Origin: Serratia fonticola
GTDB lineage: Bacteria > Pseudomonadota > Gammaproteobacteria > Enterobacterales > Enterobacteriaceae
Assembly (NCBI RefSeq): GCF_001006005.1
Contig: NZ_CP011254.1
Span: forward strand, 5,580,001-5,644,000
Direction of reading: 5' to 3'
DNA: 64,000 bases
Positions 18,994 to 28,310 of the stretch are shown here, piece by piece. The notes under the pieces were generated by a model, which ran no database searches, was not told the DNA's origin, and was given only the letters and a program-made list of their open reading frames with translations. Position numbers and translations under genes: made by a program. The stretch's first letter is position 1; each line of letters opens with the position of its first letter.

Positions 18994-19931
18994 TTAGGGG
19001 TAAACTCCTTGGTACGTTCGCGGCCCCTGAGCAAGGCGGACGGGTTCTCTTCCAGGCGGCTCATGGCACCGCGTAGGGTCAATAAGGTTCTGCGTAATTC
19101 ATCTACCGCCGGGCCAAGATCGTTGAATCCCTGGATGCCGCTATTCAGTGACTGCTGATTTTCACCAATCAGCTTGTTGAGCAGCGCGGTGGTTTTCTCA
19201 AGCGATGCCATGGTGTTGGCCGCATTGGCGACCAATTGCTTGCCCTGCCCGTCCAACAGCACGTTGGCATTGCGCACCAACCGATTAGTTTGCGCCAGCG
19301 TATCGTTGCTTTGCTTGGTCACCAGCGCCAGCTGCTGCAGGATGGTGCGGATATCTTCACGTTGCCCGGCTACGGTAGAGGTAATCTGTTCCAGATTATC
19401 CAGCGTATTCACCAAACGCTGCTGATTGTCCGGCGTCATTAGCTGATTCAAACGCACCAGCACCTGGTTGACATTGCTCATCACGTCTTCGCCATTGGCG
19501 AGCAACTGGGTCAACGGCGATGGCGTGGCGATAATCACCGGGATTGCCCCATCCTCTCCTGTGAGCATCGGGCTGGTTTCACTCCCACCGCTGAGCTGGA
19601 TATTGGACGTACCGGTAATGCCCGCTATCGCCAGGCGAGCCTGGGTATCCTCACGGATCGGCGCAGAGGCCGCGACCCGAATGCGCGCCCAGACTTTGGT
19701 AGGCACGTTGGGATCCAACCGCAGCATAGTCACTTCCCCCACGCGGATCCCACTGTAATTGACCGTGCTGCCCTGTGACAGGCCGCTAACGGCTTCATTG
19801 AACACGATATCGTACTGCTTGAACTGGCGATCGGTGCCAGACTTGGTCAACCACAGGCTGAACAGCAGCACGGCGGTGAAAATAATCAGCGTAAATAAAC
19901 CAATCAAGACATGATGCGCACGGGTTTCCAT
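18990..19931 (-). CDS. MCE/MlaD-family lipid-transport substrate-binding protein
   Basis: A 313-residue protein with one N-terminal transmembrane helix (LIGLFTLIIFTAVLLFSLWL), a single MCE domain (VSGLSQGSTVNYSGIRVGEVTML ... GITGTSNIQLSGG) and a long helical tail rich in heptad-like repeats. It is longer than MlaD (183 residues) because of this coiled tail, which in PqiB/YebT-type proteins forms a channel toward the outer membrane. It lies 3 bp after the ATPase gene. Confidence 0.88.
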   Translation of the reverse strand: METRAHHVLIGLFTLIIFTAVLLFSLWLTKSGTDRQFKQYDIVFNEAVSGLSQGSTVNYSGIRVGEVTMLRLDPNVPTKVWARIRVAASAPIREDTQARLAIAGITGTSNIQLSGGSETSPMLTGEDGAIPVIIATPSPLTQLLANGEDVMSNVNQVLVRLNQLMTPDNQQRLVNTLDNLEQITSTVAGQREDIRTILQQLALVTKQSNDTLAQTNRLVRNANVLLDGQGKQLVANAANTMASLEKTTALLNKLIGENQQSLNSGIQGFNDLGPAVDELRRTLLTLRGAMSRLEENPSALLRGRERTKEFTPK

Positions 19932-19934
19932 TTG

Positions 19935-20732
19935 TTATTGCCTCTCTGGGATATTCGTTACGGCCTGCTGTGCCGCCCGCCCACGCGGGCCGTGGAAATA
20001 CTCTTGGATCCAGGCATCGTCAGTGGCGGCTACCACCTCCAGCGTATCCACCACCAGCACCTTCTTCTGCGAAAGTACCGCTACCCGGTCGCAGATTGTA
20101 TAAAGCGTATCGAGGTCGTGGGTGACCAGAAACACCGTTAACCCCAAGGCATCGCGCAACGTACGGATCAGGCTGTCAAAGGCGGCGGCACCAATCGGAT
20201 CCAGCCCGGCCGTTGGCTCATCCAGAAATACGATTTCCGGATCCAACGCCAGCGATCGGGCCAACGCGGCACGCTTTACCATGCCGCCAGAAAGCGAGGC
20301 CGGATACTTGTTGCCAGCACTGGCAGGCAGCCCCGCTAACGCCAACTTCACCTGTGCCAGCTGCTCGGCATCACGGCGCGGTAAGCCTGCGTATTCAATC
20401 AGCGGCAGCGCCACGTTTTCCGTTACCGTCAGCGAGCTGAACAAGGCTCCGCGCTGAAACAGCACGCCAAATCGCCTTTCCAGCACGGAGCGGCGCGTAC
20501 CCGAGAGCGCCATCAGATCCTCGCCAAAGACGTGGATCTGGCCAGCGGTTGGGCGACGTAGACCAACGATGCTGCGCAACAGCACGGATTTACCGGTGCC
20601 CGAACCGCCGACCACGCCCAGGATTTCTCCTCGGTGCACGTCCAGATCGAGGTCCACATGCACGCATTGGGTGCCAAAACAGTTTCGCAACTTACGGATG
20701 CGGATAATGGCTTCCGGGGTCGTCTGGCTCAC
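19935..20732 (-). CDS. MlaF-like ABC transporter ATPase
   Basis: A 265-residue ATPase with Walker A GGSGTGKSV, signature LSGGMVKRAALARS and Walker B IVFLDEPTAGLDPIG; the GGM variant of the signature is characteristic of the MlaF/Mkl group. The short C-terminal extension after QEYFHGPRG is MlaF-like. The start overlaps the permease stop by 4 bp (ATGA), indicating coupled translation. Confidence 0.9.
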   Translation of the reverse strand: MSQTTPEAIIRIRKLRNCFGTQCVHVDLDLDVHRGEILGVVGGSGTGKSVLLRSIVGLRRPTAGQIHVFGEDLMALSGTRRSVLERRFGVLFQRGALFSSLTVTENVALPLIEYAGLPRRDAEQLAQVKLALAGLPASAGNKYPASLSGGMVKRAALARSLALDPEIVFLDEPTAGLDPIGAAAFDSLIRTLRDALGLTVFLVTHDLDTLYTICDRVAVLSQKKVLVVDTLEVVAATDDAWIQEYFHGPRGRAAQQAVTNIPERQ

Positions 20733-21874
20733 ACGCCCATCTCCATGAAGAACAGTGCGGCGACCGCATCCAGCAGGATCACCACAAAGATTGAATGCAC
20801 GACGCTGGCGGTGGTATGTGCCCCTACCGACTCGGCACTACCGCTGACTTTAAACCCTTCCAGACAGCCGATAATGGCGATCAGGAACGCAAATACCGGC
20901 GCCTTGCTCATGCCCACCAGGAAGTTCTGAAAACCGCCGCTGCTCTGCGTGATGGTTAAAAACATGGTTGGTGAGATATCCAGCGTCAGGGCGCAGACGA
21001 CCATGCCACCAAAGATGCCGCTAATCATGCCGATGAAGGTCAGCATCGGCAACGCCAGGAGCAACGCCAACACGCGCGGCAGCACCAGCAGTTCAACCGG
21101 GTTCAGCCCCATCGCCTGAATAGCGTCTATTTCCTCGTTGGCCTTCATCAGCCCGAGCTCTGCGGTAAAGGCGCTAGCGGTACGGCCCGCCATCAAGATG
21201 GCCGTCAGCAGCACTGCAAACTCTCGCAGGAAGGAAAACACCACCAGTTGCACGGTAAAAATGCTGGCACCGAAGGTAGACAGGACGGTTGAACCCAGGA
21301 AAGCGATGACTGCCCCCACCAGGAAGGTCAGCAGCATAATGATCGGCACCGCGTTCAGGCCGATTTGCTGGAGATTGGCCACCAGCGAGGTGATCCGCCA
21401 GCGCGTTGGGCGTAGCAGACTGGCAAACAGGGTTTGCAATGTCAGGCCGATAAACCCCAGCAGGGCTACCAGGTTGTGCCAGAAATTTTCCATCGACCGG
21501 CCGACGTTGGCCAGCAGCTCGATTGCCAGACCGGGCGGTTTTTCTGCCGGTGGTGGCTCAAATCCTTGCAAAGCACGGCCAACGGTTTCCAGCAGCACGC
21601 GGCGTTCCACAGGGAGCGTGGGGGCTAACTGTTTGAGATCGGATATCCGTTGGTCACCCAGCAGATTGACCAGCAAGGTAGCACCTGCCGTATCCAGACT
21701 GCCCAGTTGGCTGAGATCGAACACCACATTGGCAGGCAGGCGAGCTTGCAGTTGCCCAACGGCGGGTTCCAACAGGCGATAATGTGCCAGCACCCAATCC
21801 CCAGATGCCAAGATACGGGGAGGATGAAGCGTCTCGTCCAGGTTGAGAAAGGTGCTGAGTTGCTGTTCTGCCAT
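20729..21874 (-). CDS. MlaE-family permease with N-terminal STAS-like domain
   Basis: A 381-residue protein. The first 120 residues resemble a STAS domain (NVVFDLSQLGSLDTAGATLLVNLL). The remainder is a complete MlaE permease (ITSLVANLQQIGLNAVPIIML, GRTASAFTAELG, EEIDAIQAMGLNP). In E. coli Mla the STAS protein MlaB is separate; here it is fused to the permease, as in some other proteobacterial MCE systems. The frame is open from 21922, but ATG 21874 with AGAGG upstream is preferred. It is the first gene of the operon. Confidence 0.88.
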   Translation of the reverse strand: MAEQQLSTFLNLDETLHPPRILASGDWVLAHYRLLEPAVGQLQARLPANVVFDLSQLGSLDTAGATLLVNLLGDQRISDLKQLAPTLPVERRVLLETVGRALQGFEPPPAEKPPGLAIELLANVGRSMENFWHNLVALLGFIGLTLQTLFASLLRPTRWRITSLVANLQQIGLNAVPIIMLLTFLVGAVIAFLGSTVLSTFGASIFTVQLVVFSFLREFAVLLTAILMAGRTASAFTAELGLMKANEEIDAIQAMGLNPVELLVLPRVLALLLALPMLTFIGMISGIFGGMVVCALTLDISPTMFLTITQSSGGFQNFLVGMSKAPVFAFLIAIIGCLEGFKVSGSAESVGAHTTASVVHSIFVVILLDAVAALFFMEMGV

Positions 21875-22044
21875 CGATGACAGCCTCTGCTGGCGAAGAA
21901 ATTTATACCCGTCGACCTTCAAGCGGCAGCTTGAAAGCGATTGGGCAAAGTCTATTTATAACATTAGCGTAGCGGCTTTAAGCAGATTTGCTATAGCACG
22001 GTAACTTATCGTTATTGTTTAAGGTCGTTCAGGGCACAGCCCCC

Positions 22045-22080
22045 TGAAAAGACGCAGGGCCGGGAGATCCCCAGCCCTGC
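22045..22080 (-). terminator. Intrinsic terminator of tmaR
   Basis: On the minus strand, GCAGGGC (22080-22074) pairs with GCCCTGC (22060-22054), extended by an inner GGG/CCC, and is followed by GTCTTTTC. It starts 11 bp after the tmaR stop. Confidence 0.6.
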
Positions 22081-22090
22081 TTGACGCGAA

Positions 22091-22423
<333 letters not shown>

Positions 22424-22570
22424 TTAGTAATACACAGATTCTATTGGCTTACGGCCACAATGATACCAAGATACAGGGTTGTGGCCGTCAGACACAACTG
22501 TCATTGCCCTATCTTACCCACTTTAGCGCATTGACCCTATCCTGATGCGCCTGCTTCATGATCTGATCCA

Positions 22571-23653
22571 CTATTCCTGAGCATTGGCCGTACAGACTTT
22601 GAGCAGATCGCCCAACTCTTCCAACTGCTGTGCCAGTTCCATACTCAGCCAGACATAGCCATAGATAGGTGCTTCGCTGAGTTGAGCGGCACTGGCCTCT
22701 TGCATTAATGTCTTCAGCTCTGCGGAAATATCGCTCAGTTCCCCAGCAATGACCTGCGCATGCAGGGGCTCGCCATCTCGCATAATATTCGCCAGCGATT
22801 CGATCGCGCGCTGCGTTAACAGTTGAGAGCTGCGCAAGGTTTTGGCATTGAGCATAATAAAGTGGGTTTCACGCGAGGCCCAGTAAGCATCGGCCAACAG
22901 CTCCAACGTGCAAACCAGATTGCGGCTCAGGGTCTGTACCGCTTCAAAGACCGGTTTGGCGATATGAGTCTCTTTGCTGGCGGGGGCGATCAGTGCGCGT
23001 AGCTTCACCACATCGCCCAGCAGGTTTTTGAGCCGAGGCTCCAACCGGGGCCGCTCAATCATGTTGGGTGAAAGGTAAGCGCCGTAGATCTTCCCTACCG
23101 TCTCCAAGCAATCAGCCATTTTCATTCGCCACAACACATAAGCTCGCTGTGGGTAGATGCTGGTAAACAACAGCGCCAGCAACGAACCAAAAATCACATC
23201 GCCACTGCGCCACAGTGCGATATAGATATCGCCAGCCCCGGCACCGATGACCACCGCCAGCGTAATGCCCACCAGCAAGGCCATATAGGGTCGTTTGCCG
23301 AGCGTCAGATAACCACAGGCAAACATCACCACCCCACACCAGGCCAGCATCACCGGCAGCGAATACAGCTCCAGGTATAGCGCAATCAGGCCAGAGGCCG
23401 CGCCAAACACCGTACCGGCAATACGTTCCAGCGCCCGTTGCAGCACGTTACCCCAAAAAGAGATCGGCCCCATCACGACGATCAGCGTGATCAACGGCCA
23501 AGTACCTTCCGGGACCGCCAATAGCCGGATCAGCAGGAAGGTCAGGATAAAGGCCAACCCGATCCGTACTCCGTGGACAATACGGTAATTACGGTAGATC
23601 AGGTGTTCAAAAGAAGAGATTTTTCTATCCAGACGCACGCTTGTACCCGCCAA
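22571..23653 (-). CDS. yeeA: FUSC-family inner-membrane protein YeeA
   Basis: A 360-residue protein with about six N-terminal transmembrane helices (residues about 25-165: RIGLAFILTFLLIRLLAV, PLITLIVVMGPISFWGNVLQRALER) and a long helical cytoplasmic domain. This is the fusaric-acid-resistance/aromatic-acid-exporter fold. E. coli YeeA (352 residues) sits in the same place beside yeeX. Transport substrate unknown. Confidence 0.87.
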   Translation of the reverse strand: MAGTSVRLDRKISSFEHLIYRNYRIVHGVRIGLAFILTFLLIRLLAVPEGTWPLITLIVVMGPISFWGNVLQRALERIAGTVFGAASGLIALYLELYSLPVMLAWCGVVMFACGYLTLGKRPYMALLVGITLAVVIGAGAGDIYIALWRSGDVIFGSLLALLFTSIYPQRAYVLWRMKMADCLETVGKIYGAYLSPNMIERPRLEPRLKNLLGDVVKLRALIAPASKETHIAKPVFEAVQTLSRNLVCTLELLADAYWASRETHFIMLNAKTLRSSQLLTQRAIESLANIMRDGEPLHAQVIAGELSDISAELKTLMQEASAAQLSEAPIYGYVWLSMELAQQLEELGDLLKVCTANAQE

Positions 23654-23810
23654 CCCTGCTGTAAAACCCTTATTTTAGTGGAACAATGTGGCTGACGTAC
23701 AACACAAGCTGTAGAAAGATGTTTCCTGGTTAGGAATAGGTTTAGGTTGGCGCTAAAGATTTTAGCGGCGGAGGATTTACCTTTTTGCTAAAGAATGAGA
23801 CCATCGGCGC

Positions 23811-24557
23811 ATGGAAACCAAAGAAATCAGGCGCAACAACCTGCGCGATCTGATGGCACGTTTCGCCCGGCAAGGCACCAACCAGAATGAGTTCGCCATC
23901 CTGGTGGGATCTTCTGCGCCAACGCTGAGCCAGATCACCGGTGAAAAATCCTCCCGCAACCTGGGCGACAATCTCGCCAGACGCATTGAGGCCAAACTTG
24001 GCTTGCCCAAAGGCTGGTTCGATGTATTCCATGAAAAGGCGCTGGAACAGCCGTTTGCCAACGTGGCGGCCGAATCGGATTTCCAACCGGCACGGCTCAA
24101 ACCCGTGGTATGGGAAGATACCGAGCAGGACAAGGAAGAGTTTGTGGAGATCCCATTGCTGGATATCGATTTCTCCGCCGGTGACGGCTGCTACGAAATT
24201 GTCGATAGTGAAGAGTTCTCGCTGATCTTCCGCCGCTACTATCTGCACAAGATGGGGGTGCCGGTGAACGCGGCACGCATTATCCGCATTTCAGGTTCCA
24301 GCATGGAACCCCGGTTGCAGGATGGTGATGTGGTGGGTATCAATACCGTCGATACCCGTATCCGCGAAGGAAAAACCTATGCCATCCGCCACGGCAATCT
24401 GTTACGGGTCAAAATCCTGATTGAGCAACCCGACGGTGGCGTAGTCATCCGCTCTCTGAATCGGGAAGAATACCAGGATGAACGGCTCAGCTATCCACAG
24501 CGCAAAGACCAACTGGTGGTACTGGGCCGCGTATTCTGGTCTTCCTCGTCCTGGTAG
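23811..24557 (+). CDS. S24-family repressor-like transcriptional regulator
   Basis: A 248-residue protein with an N-terminal helix-turn-helix (FAILVGSSAPTLSQITGEKSSRNLG) and a C-terminal LexA/CI-type S24 domain. The autoproteolysis signature is intact: Ala-Gly cleavage site A123-G124 (FSAGDG), catalytic Ser164 (SGSSMEP) and Lys201 (LLRVKIL). Such proteins are usually prophage repressors inactivated by RecA after DNA damage. No phage genes flank it here; the neighbours are yeeA and a reductase gene. It may be a domesticated repressor controlling a cellular stress response. The target is unknown. Confidence 0.85.
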   Translation: METKEIRRNNLRDLMARFARQGTNQNEFAILVGSSAPTLSQITGEKSSRNLGDNLARRIEAKLGLPKGWFDVFHEKALEQPFANVAAESDFQPARLKPVVWEDTEQDKEEFVEIPLLDIDFSAGDGCYEIVDSEEFSLIFRRYYLHKMGVPVNAARIIRISGSSMEPRLQDGDVVGINTVDTRIREGKTYAIRHGNLLRVKILIEQPDGGVVIRSLNREEYQDERLSYPQRKDQLVVLGRVFWSSSSW

Positions 24558-24613
24558 CGGTTGCCGATTATTTTGCTGAATTTGTACTGACGTTCCTTCT
24601 CTGGGCTAACATC

Positions 24614-24641
24614 GTAGGGGCGCTGCATGCAGCGCCCCTAC
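24614..24641. repeat. Palindromic repeat family B, perfect copy
   Basis: A perfect 28-bp palindrome whose left arm is GTAGGGGCGCTGCA. It is the cleanest copy of family B in the window and sits between the convergent regulator and reductase genes, where it could act as a bidirectional mRNA end. Confidence 0.75.
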
Positions 24642-24658
24642 ATACGAGCAGTTATCCG

Positions 24659-25768
24659 CTATTTAAAATCCACCGCCATTTGCTGCGGTATCGACAACCC
24701 ACGGGTCGATTGCACGCAGCGGCCAATATAATCGGTAAAGCGTGGCGGCTTAGGCATGCCCAGCTTGAGGATTTTTTCGTTGCTAAAGCGCACGTTCAGC
24801 ATGGCAAAGGAGCCGTACAGGCGCATCGCTTTCAACATCAGGCGCTCATTGCACGGCCCGAAGATATCCTTCAACTGTTTACGCATTTGCAACAGGGCTT
24901 CGTAGCTGACCTGCGCATAGCGATCACCCACCGGTGGCTCCTCTAGTGCGGCGGCGATGGCATAATCGATATCCGCAAAACTGACGCTGCTCTCCTCTCC
25001 CGCCGAGATATGGTAAACATCGTTATCCAAGCTTTCGCGGTTGAGCAGCATCACTAACGCATCGGCGCAATAATCCACCGGGATCACATCGATACTATCT
25101 TGCAGCGAACACATAAACTTACGCAGCATCAACGCCATACTGAATACCCAGAAAATACTGCTGGAGGGTTTGCAACCCAACTGCGTATGCCCCACTACGA
25201 TCGAGGGCCGGGCGATCACCAGCGGCAGCTGTGGGCAGGTCTGCCGCATCAGTTGCTCGATGGTCGATTTGGAGCGGGTATATTCCACCAAGTGTTCGGC
25301 CGTTTCCTCAAACTCGGCGCTTTCTGCCACCAACGACCCCACCTGAGGTGCGCAAGACATTGCCGTGCCCACATGCAGAAAACGTTTTAATCCAACCACC
25401 TGAGCCATTCGCTGCGCAAATGCCAACGTGCCTTCAACGTTAACCTTCCAAATAAGTGGGTTATTACCAAATGACGCCACCGCGGCACAGTTAACGACAT
25501 GAGTTACCTGGTTAATGCGGGCGTCAGACAAAAAGTATTCCGGCTCGCTTAAGTCACCCAGTAAAATATTCTCCACCGTGAGCTTACTCAGAATGTTTTT
25601 ATCTATATTGAACTTTTCCATATTAGTGAAAATACGGTTCAAGCCCTGTTCTTCGGTTTCCGCACGCACCAACAATAGATAGTTAACTTTTTGATTTTCC
25701 GTCAGTAACTTTTCAAGCACCGCACCACCGAGAAAGCCAGTCGCCCCAGTCAACAGTAACGTTTTCAT
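24659..25768 (-). CDS. Thioester-reductase-like SDR (NAD-binding_4)
   Basis: A 369-residue extended short-chain dehydrogenase of the type found as reductase domains in NRPS/carboxylic acid reductases and in fatty acyl-CoA reductases. It has the nucleotide motif TGATGFLGG near the N-terminus, THVVNCAAVASFG, the catalytic Y163-x3-K167 (EYTRSKS) and RPSIVVGH. It stands alone: no carrier or adenylation domain is near. It would reduce an acyl-thioester or act as an epimerase-like dehydrogenase. Start ATG 25768 has AGGTG upstream; a GTG at 25777 is in frame. The product is unknown. Confidence 0.8.
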   Translation of the reverse strand: MKTLLLTGATGFLGGAVLEKLLTENQKVNYLLLVRAETEEQGLNRIFTNMEKFNIDKNILSKLTVENILLGDLSEPEYFLSDARINQVTHVVNCAAVASFGNNPLIWKVNVEGTLAFAQRMAQVVGLKRFLHVGTAMSCAPQVGSLVAESAEFEETAEHLVEYTRSKSTIEQLMRQTCPQLPLVIARPSIVVGHTQLGCKPSSSIFWVFSMALMLRKFMCSLQDSIDVIPVDYCADALVMLLNRESLDNDVYHISAGEESSVSFADIDYAIAAALEEPPVGDRYAQVSYEALLQMRKQLKDIFGPCNERLMLKAMRLYGSFAMLNVRFSNEKILKLGMPKPPRFTDYIGRCVQSTRGLSIPQQMAVDFK

Positions 25769-26012
25769 CTTACACACCTACATTTGCATTGAATGAGGTG
25801 GAGTGTATGCCTATATTTATAAACCAGAAGTAAATAGAAATTAACTGATTACGTAACGACTCTTCTTAATATTATCTTAAGGAATGTCCTGAAACACTCA
25901 CAGGCAATTAGTAACAGCTCAGCGCATCTTTTATTCCGTTTGTTTAATTAACATTTATGTTATCTCTGATTTAATTAATGAGATTAATCCCATGCGCTTT
26001 TTAGGAGTTATC

Positions 26013-26198
26013 ATGAGCTACAACCAAAAGGTCTGGCTGACTGTATTAACCGTTTGCACGCTATTCTGGCTGGCTCTGATTAGCGGTATCTATACCTATG
26101 CTAAATCCCTGGATCATCAGCACGATCATGGCCAGCAGGAACAAGCGATGAGCATCAAGCCAGTAAAGCACCACCCCACTCTGGCACAGGCGCTGTGA
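26013..26198 (+). CDS. Small single-span membrane protein with His-rich tail
   Basis: A 61-residue protein: one transmembrane helix (VWLTVLTVCTLFWLALISGIYTY) followed by a polar tail with a histidine cluster (DHQHDHGQQEQ) and KPVKHHP. The start ATG 26013 has a strong AGGAG at 26003-26007. I do not recognise a named family. The histidines could bind a metal, which is inference. Confidence 0.65.
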   Translation: MSYNQKVWLTVLTVCTLFWLALISGIYTYAKSLDHQHDHGQQEQAMSIKPVKHHPTLAQAL

Positions 26199-26273
26199 AG
26201 GTTCTGCCCTGAATGAGGTAGCGACAAATTCTCTTTAGCCACATATTATGCGCTATCGAATAGGGAGAAAGAC

Positions 26274-26477
26274 ATGCCACGACCACTGGATGGCCTACCC
26301 CAGCAAGAACGTGAAAGGATCCAAACCGATTTGCTGGCACTCAGAATTATTTATAGCGAACGCTACGGCTACGCCGCCGAATGGGAAAGCGCCGAAACGC
26401 ACGTCCCCACGCATCTACGCGGCTACTTTCAGCAACGGCTGAACTTCTATCGTACTGCGCAGCGCCACTCAATTTAA
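26274..26477 (+). CDS. Small conserved-looking protein upstream of sbcB
   Basis: A 67-residue soluble charged protein (MPRPLDGLPQQERERIQTDL... ending RTAQRHSI) with GGGAGAAA upstream of its ATG. A competing frame at 26248-26442 has poorer amino-acid composition and no good ribosome site, so this frame is preferred. It lies 82 bp before sbcB and may share its transcript. No family recognised. Confidence 0.55.
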   Translation: MPRPLDGLPQQERERIQTDLLALRIIYSERYGYAAEWESAETHVPTHLRGYFQQRLNFYRTAQRHSI

Positions 26478-26559
26478 CGTTAAGCATTAACCAATACTTG
26501 GCATCGGTGATCGCGCCGTTACAATAGGGCTATTCCCTACGCCAACAAGAGATGCGACT

Positions 26560-27987
26560 TTGAGCAGCAAGGCACCGGCCACATTCTACATACACGACTA
26601 CGAAACCTTCGGCAAAAGCCCGTCAATGGACCGCCCGGCGCAGTTTGCCGGGGTGCGTACCGATATGGATTTCAACATTATCGAAGAACCGCAGGTGTTT
26701 TACTGTGCGCCAGCCGATGACTACCTGCCCGATCCCGAAGCGGTGATGATCACCGGCATCACGCCACAAGAGGCGCTGGCCAAAGGCGTTAACGAGGCCG
26801 AGTTTGCCCGCCGTATCCACGAAGCGTTCAGCGTCCCTGGCACCTGCATTCTGGGTTATAACAATATCCGCTTTGACGATGAAGTCAGCCGCAACATCTT
26901 TTACCGCAGCTTCTACGATCCTTACGCCTACAGCTGGCAAAACGGCAATTCCCGCTGGGATCTGCTGGATGTGATGCGGGCCTGCTACGCCCTGCGCCCG
27001 GAAGGCATCATCTGGCCAGAAAACGAAGATGGCTTCCCCAGTTTCCGTCTGGAACATCTGACGCGAGCCAACGGCGTTGAACACGAACACGCTCACGATG
27101 CGATGTCCGATGTGCATGCCACCATTGCCATGGCCAAGCTGGTCAAACAGGCGCAGCCAAGGCTGTTTGACTACCTGTTGCAGCACCGCAATAAGCACAA
27201 GCTCAATGCGCTGATCGACGTCGCGGAAATGACGCCGTTAATGCACGTTTCCGGCATGTTTGGCGCGGCGCGGGGTAACACCAGTTGGGTTTCACCGCTG
27301 GCCTGGCACCCAGACAATAAAAATGCGGTAATTATGTGCGATCTGGCAGGGGATATTACCCCGTTGCTGGAGCTGAATGCCGACGAGCTGCGTGAACGCC
27401 TCTACACCCGCCGCGATCAATTGGCAGCCGATCAGGCCCCAGTGCCGATCAAGCTGGTACATATCAATAAATGCCCGGTGCTGGCTCCAGCCAAGACGCT
27501 GCTGCCAGAAAACGCAGACAGGCTAGGCATCGATCGTCAGGCGTGTCTGGATAATCTGAAGGTGCTGCGCCAGCACCCAGAGATCCGTGAAAAAGTGGTA
27601 GCCATATTTGCCGAAGCCGCTCCTTTCACCCCGAACGATGATGTGGATGCCAAACTGTACGACGGTTTCTTCAGCGATGCCGACAAAGCGGCGATGAGGA
27701 TCATCCAACAAACCAAACCGCAGAATCTACCCGCGCTTGATTTGACCTTCAGCGATGGCCGGATGAAAGAGCTGCTGTTCCGCTTCCGGGCCCGTAACTA
27801 CCCCAATACGCTGGACGATGCCGAGCAGCGCCGCTGGTTGCAGCACCGCCAGGAGGTGCTGAGTGCCGAGCGGGTGCAAAGTTATATCTTGCAGTTGGAG
27901 TCGCTGTACAACCTGCACGAAGGGGATAAAGAGAAGATGGCGTTGCTGAAGGCGCTGTTTGACTATGGTAAACAGTTGGTGGGGTAA
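26560..27987 (+). CDS. sbcB: Exodeoxyribonuclease I
   Basis: A 475-residue 3'-5' single-strand DNA exonuclease, exactly the E. coli length. The DEDDh exonuclease residues are visible in FYIHDYETFGKSP (Exo I), GYNNIRFDDEV (Exo II) and HDAMSDVHAT (Exo III), followed by the SH3-like and helical extension typical of ExoI. It acts in recombination and mismatch repair. The start is an unusual TTG at 26560 with AAGAGA about 10 bp upstream; no better ATG or GTG is in frame. It is adjacent to plaP, as in E. coli. Confidence 0.95.
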   Translation: MSSKAPATFYIHDYETFGKSPSMDRPAQFAGVRTDMDFNIIEEPQVFYCAPADDYLPDPEAVMITGITPQEALAKGVNEAEFARRIHEAFSVPGTCILGYNNIRFDDEVSRNIFYRSFYDPYAYSWQNGNSRWDLLDVMRACYALRPEGIIWPENEDGFPSFRLEHLTRANGVEHEHAHDAMSDVHATIAMAKLVKQAQPRLFDYLLQHRNKHKLNALIDVAEMTPLMHVSGMFGAARGNTSWVSPLAWHPDNKNAVIMCDLAGDITPLLELNADELRERLYTRRDQLAADQAPVPIKLVHINKCPVLAPAKTLLPENADRLGIDRQACLDNLKVLRQHPEIREKVVAIFAEAAPFTPNDDVDAKLYDGFFSDADKAAMRIIQQTKPQNLPALDLTFSDGRMKELLFRFRARNYPNTLDDAEQRRWLQHRQEVLSAERVQSYILQLESLYNLHEGDKEKMALLKALFDYGKQLVG

Positions 27988-28198
27988 CCCTCACCCTAAC
28001 CCTCTCCCAAAGGGAGAGGGGACTGAACGTGCTACATACTTAACTACAGTATTCGTCCTCTACATCAGCCCGTTTCAGATCAACTCTGAGGTACGCCACT
28101 CATCCTCTGCATCAACCTGGTTACAGATTAACTTCCGCACCTGACCACAACGCCATACCAGCTCCCTCTCCCTGTGGGAGAGGGTTGGGGTGAGGGGA
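27988..28198. repeat. Intergenic palindromic repeat, family A copy 2
   Basis: A long inverted-repeat element immediately after sbcB. The outer arms are CCCTCACCCTAACCCTCTCC and the counterpart GGGAGAGGGTTGGGGTGAGG. The interior keeps family words such as GGGGACTGAACGTGCTAC and GCACCTGACCACAACGCCAT shared with the copies at 38950 and 57545. Confidence 0.8.
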
Positions 28199-28255
28199 GC
28201 CGCAAGTACCTCAGCCACCTTCTCACTGAACGGCATTACATTTCTTCAAGCAAAC

Positions 28256-28286
28256 AAAAAGGGTTCCAACATGTGGAACCCTTTTT
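28256..28286. terminator. Bidirectional intrinsic terminator (sbcB / plaP)
   Basis: The stem AAAAAGGGTTCC pairs with GGAACCCTTTTT around a 7-nt loop. It gives a T run on both strands between the convergent sbcB and plaP genes. Confidence 0.88.
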
Positions 28287-28310
28287 GCTATCGCGAGGCA
28301 GGCGAGTGGA

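Noticed and set aside
21138..21782. Plus-strand frame of 214 codons antisense to the MlaE-like permease
   Set aside because: Shadow composition (R, S, T, P rich); the permease is complete on the minus strand.
21906..21950. Second full ERIC element upstream of the MCE operon
   Set aside because: Only an end-like piece (ATACCCGTCGACCTTCAAG with a short inverted repeat) is present; the ERIC core is missing.
23811..24557. S24 repressor as evidence for a prophage
   Set aside because: No integrase, structural, lysis or attachment sequences are seen on either side.
26248..26442. Alternative 64-codon frame overlapping the small gene before sbcB
   Set aside because: The frame at 26274 has a good GGGAGAAA ribosome site and more protein-like composition.
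27988..28198. Family A repeats as a CRISPR array
   Set aside because: Copies are dispersed over 50 kb, each a single palindromic unit with no regular spacers.
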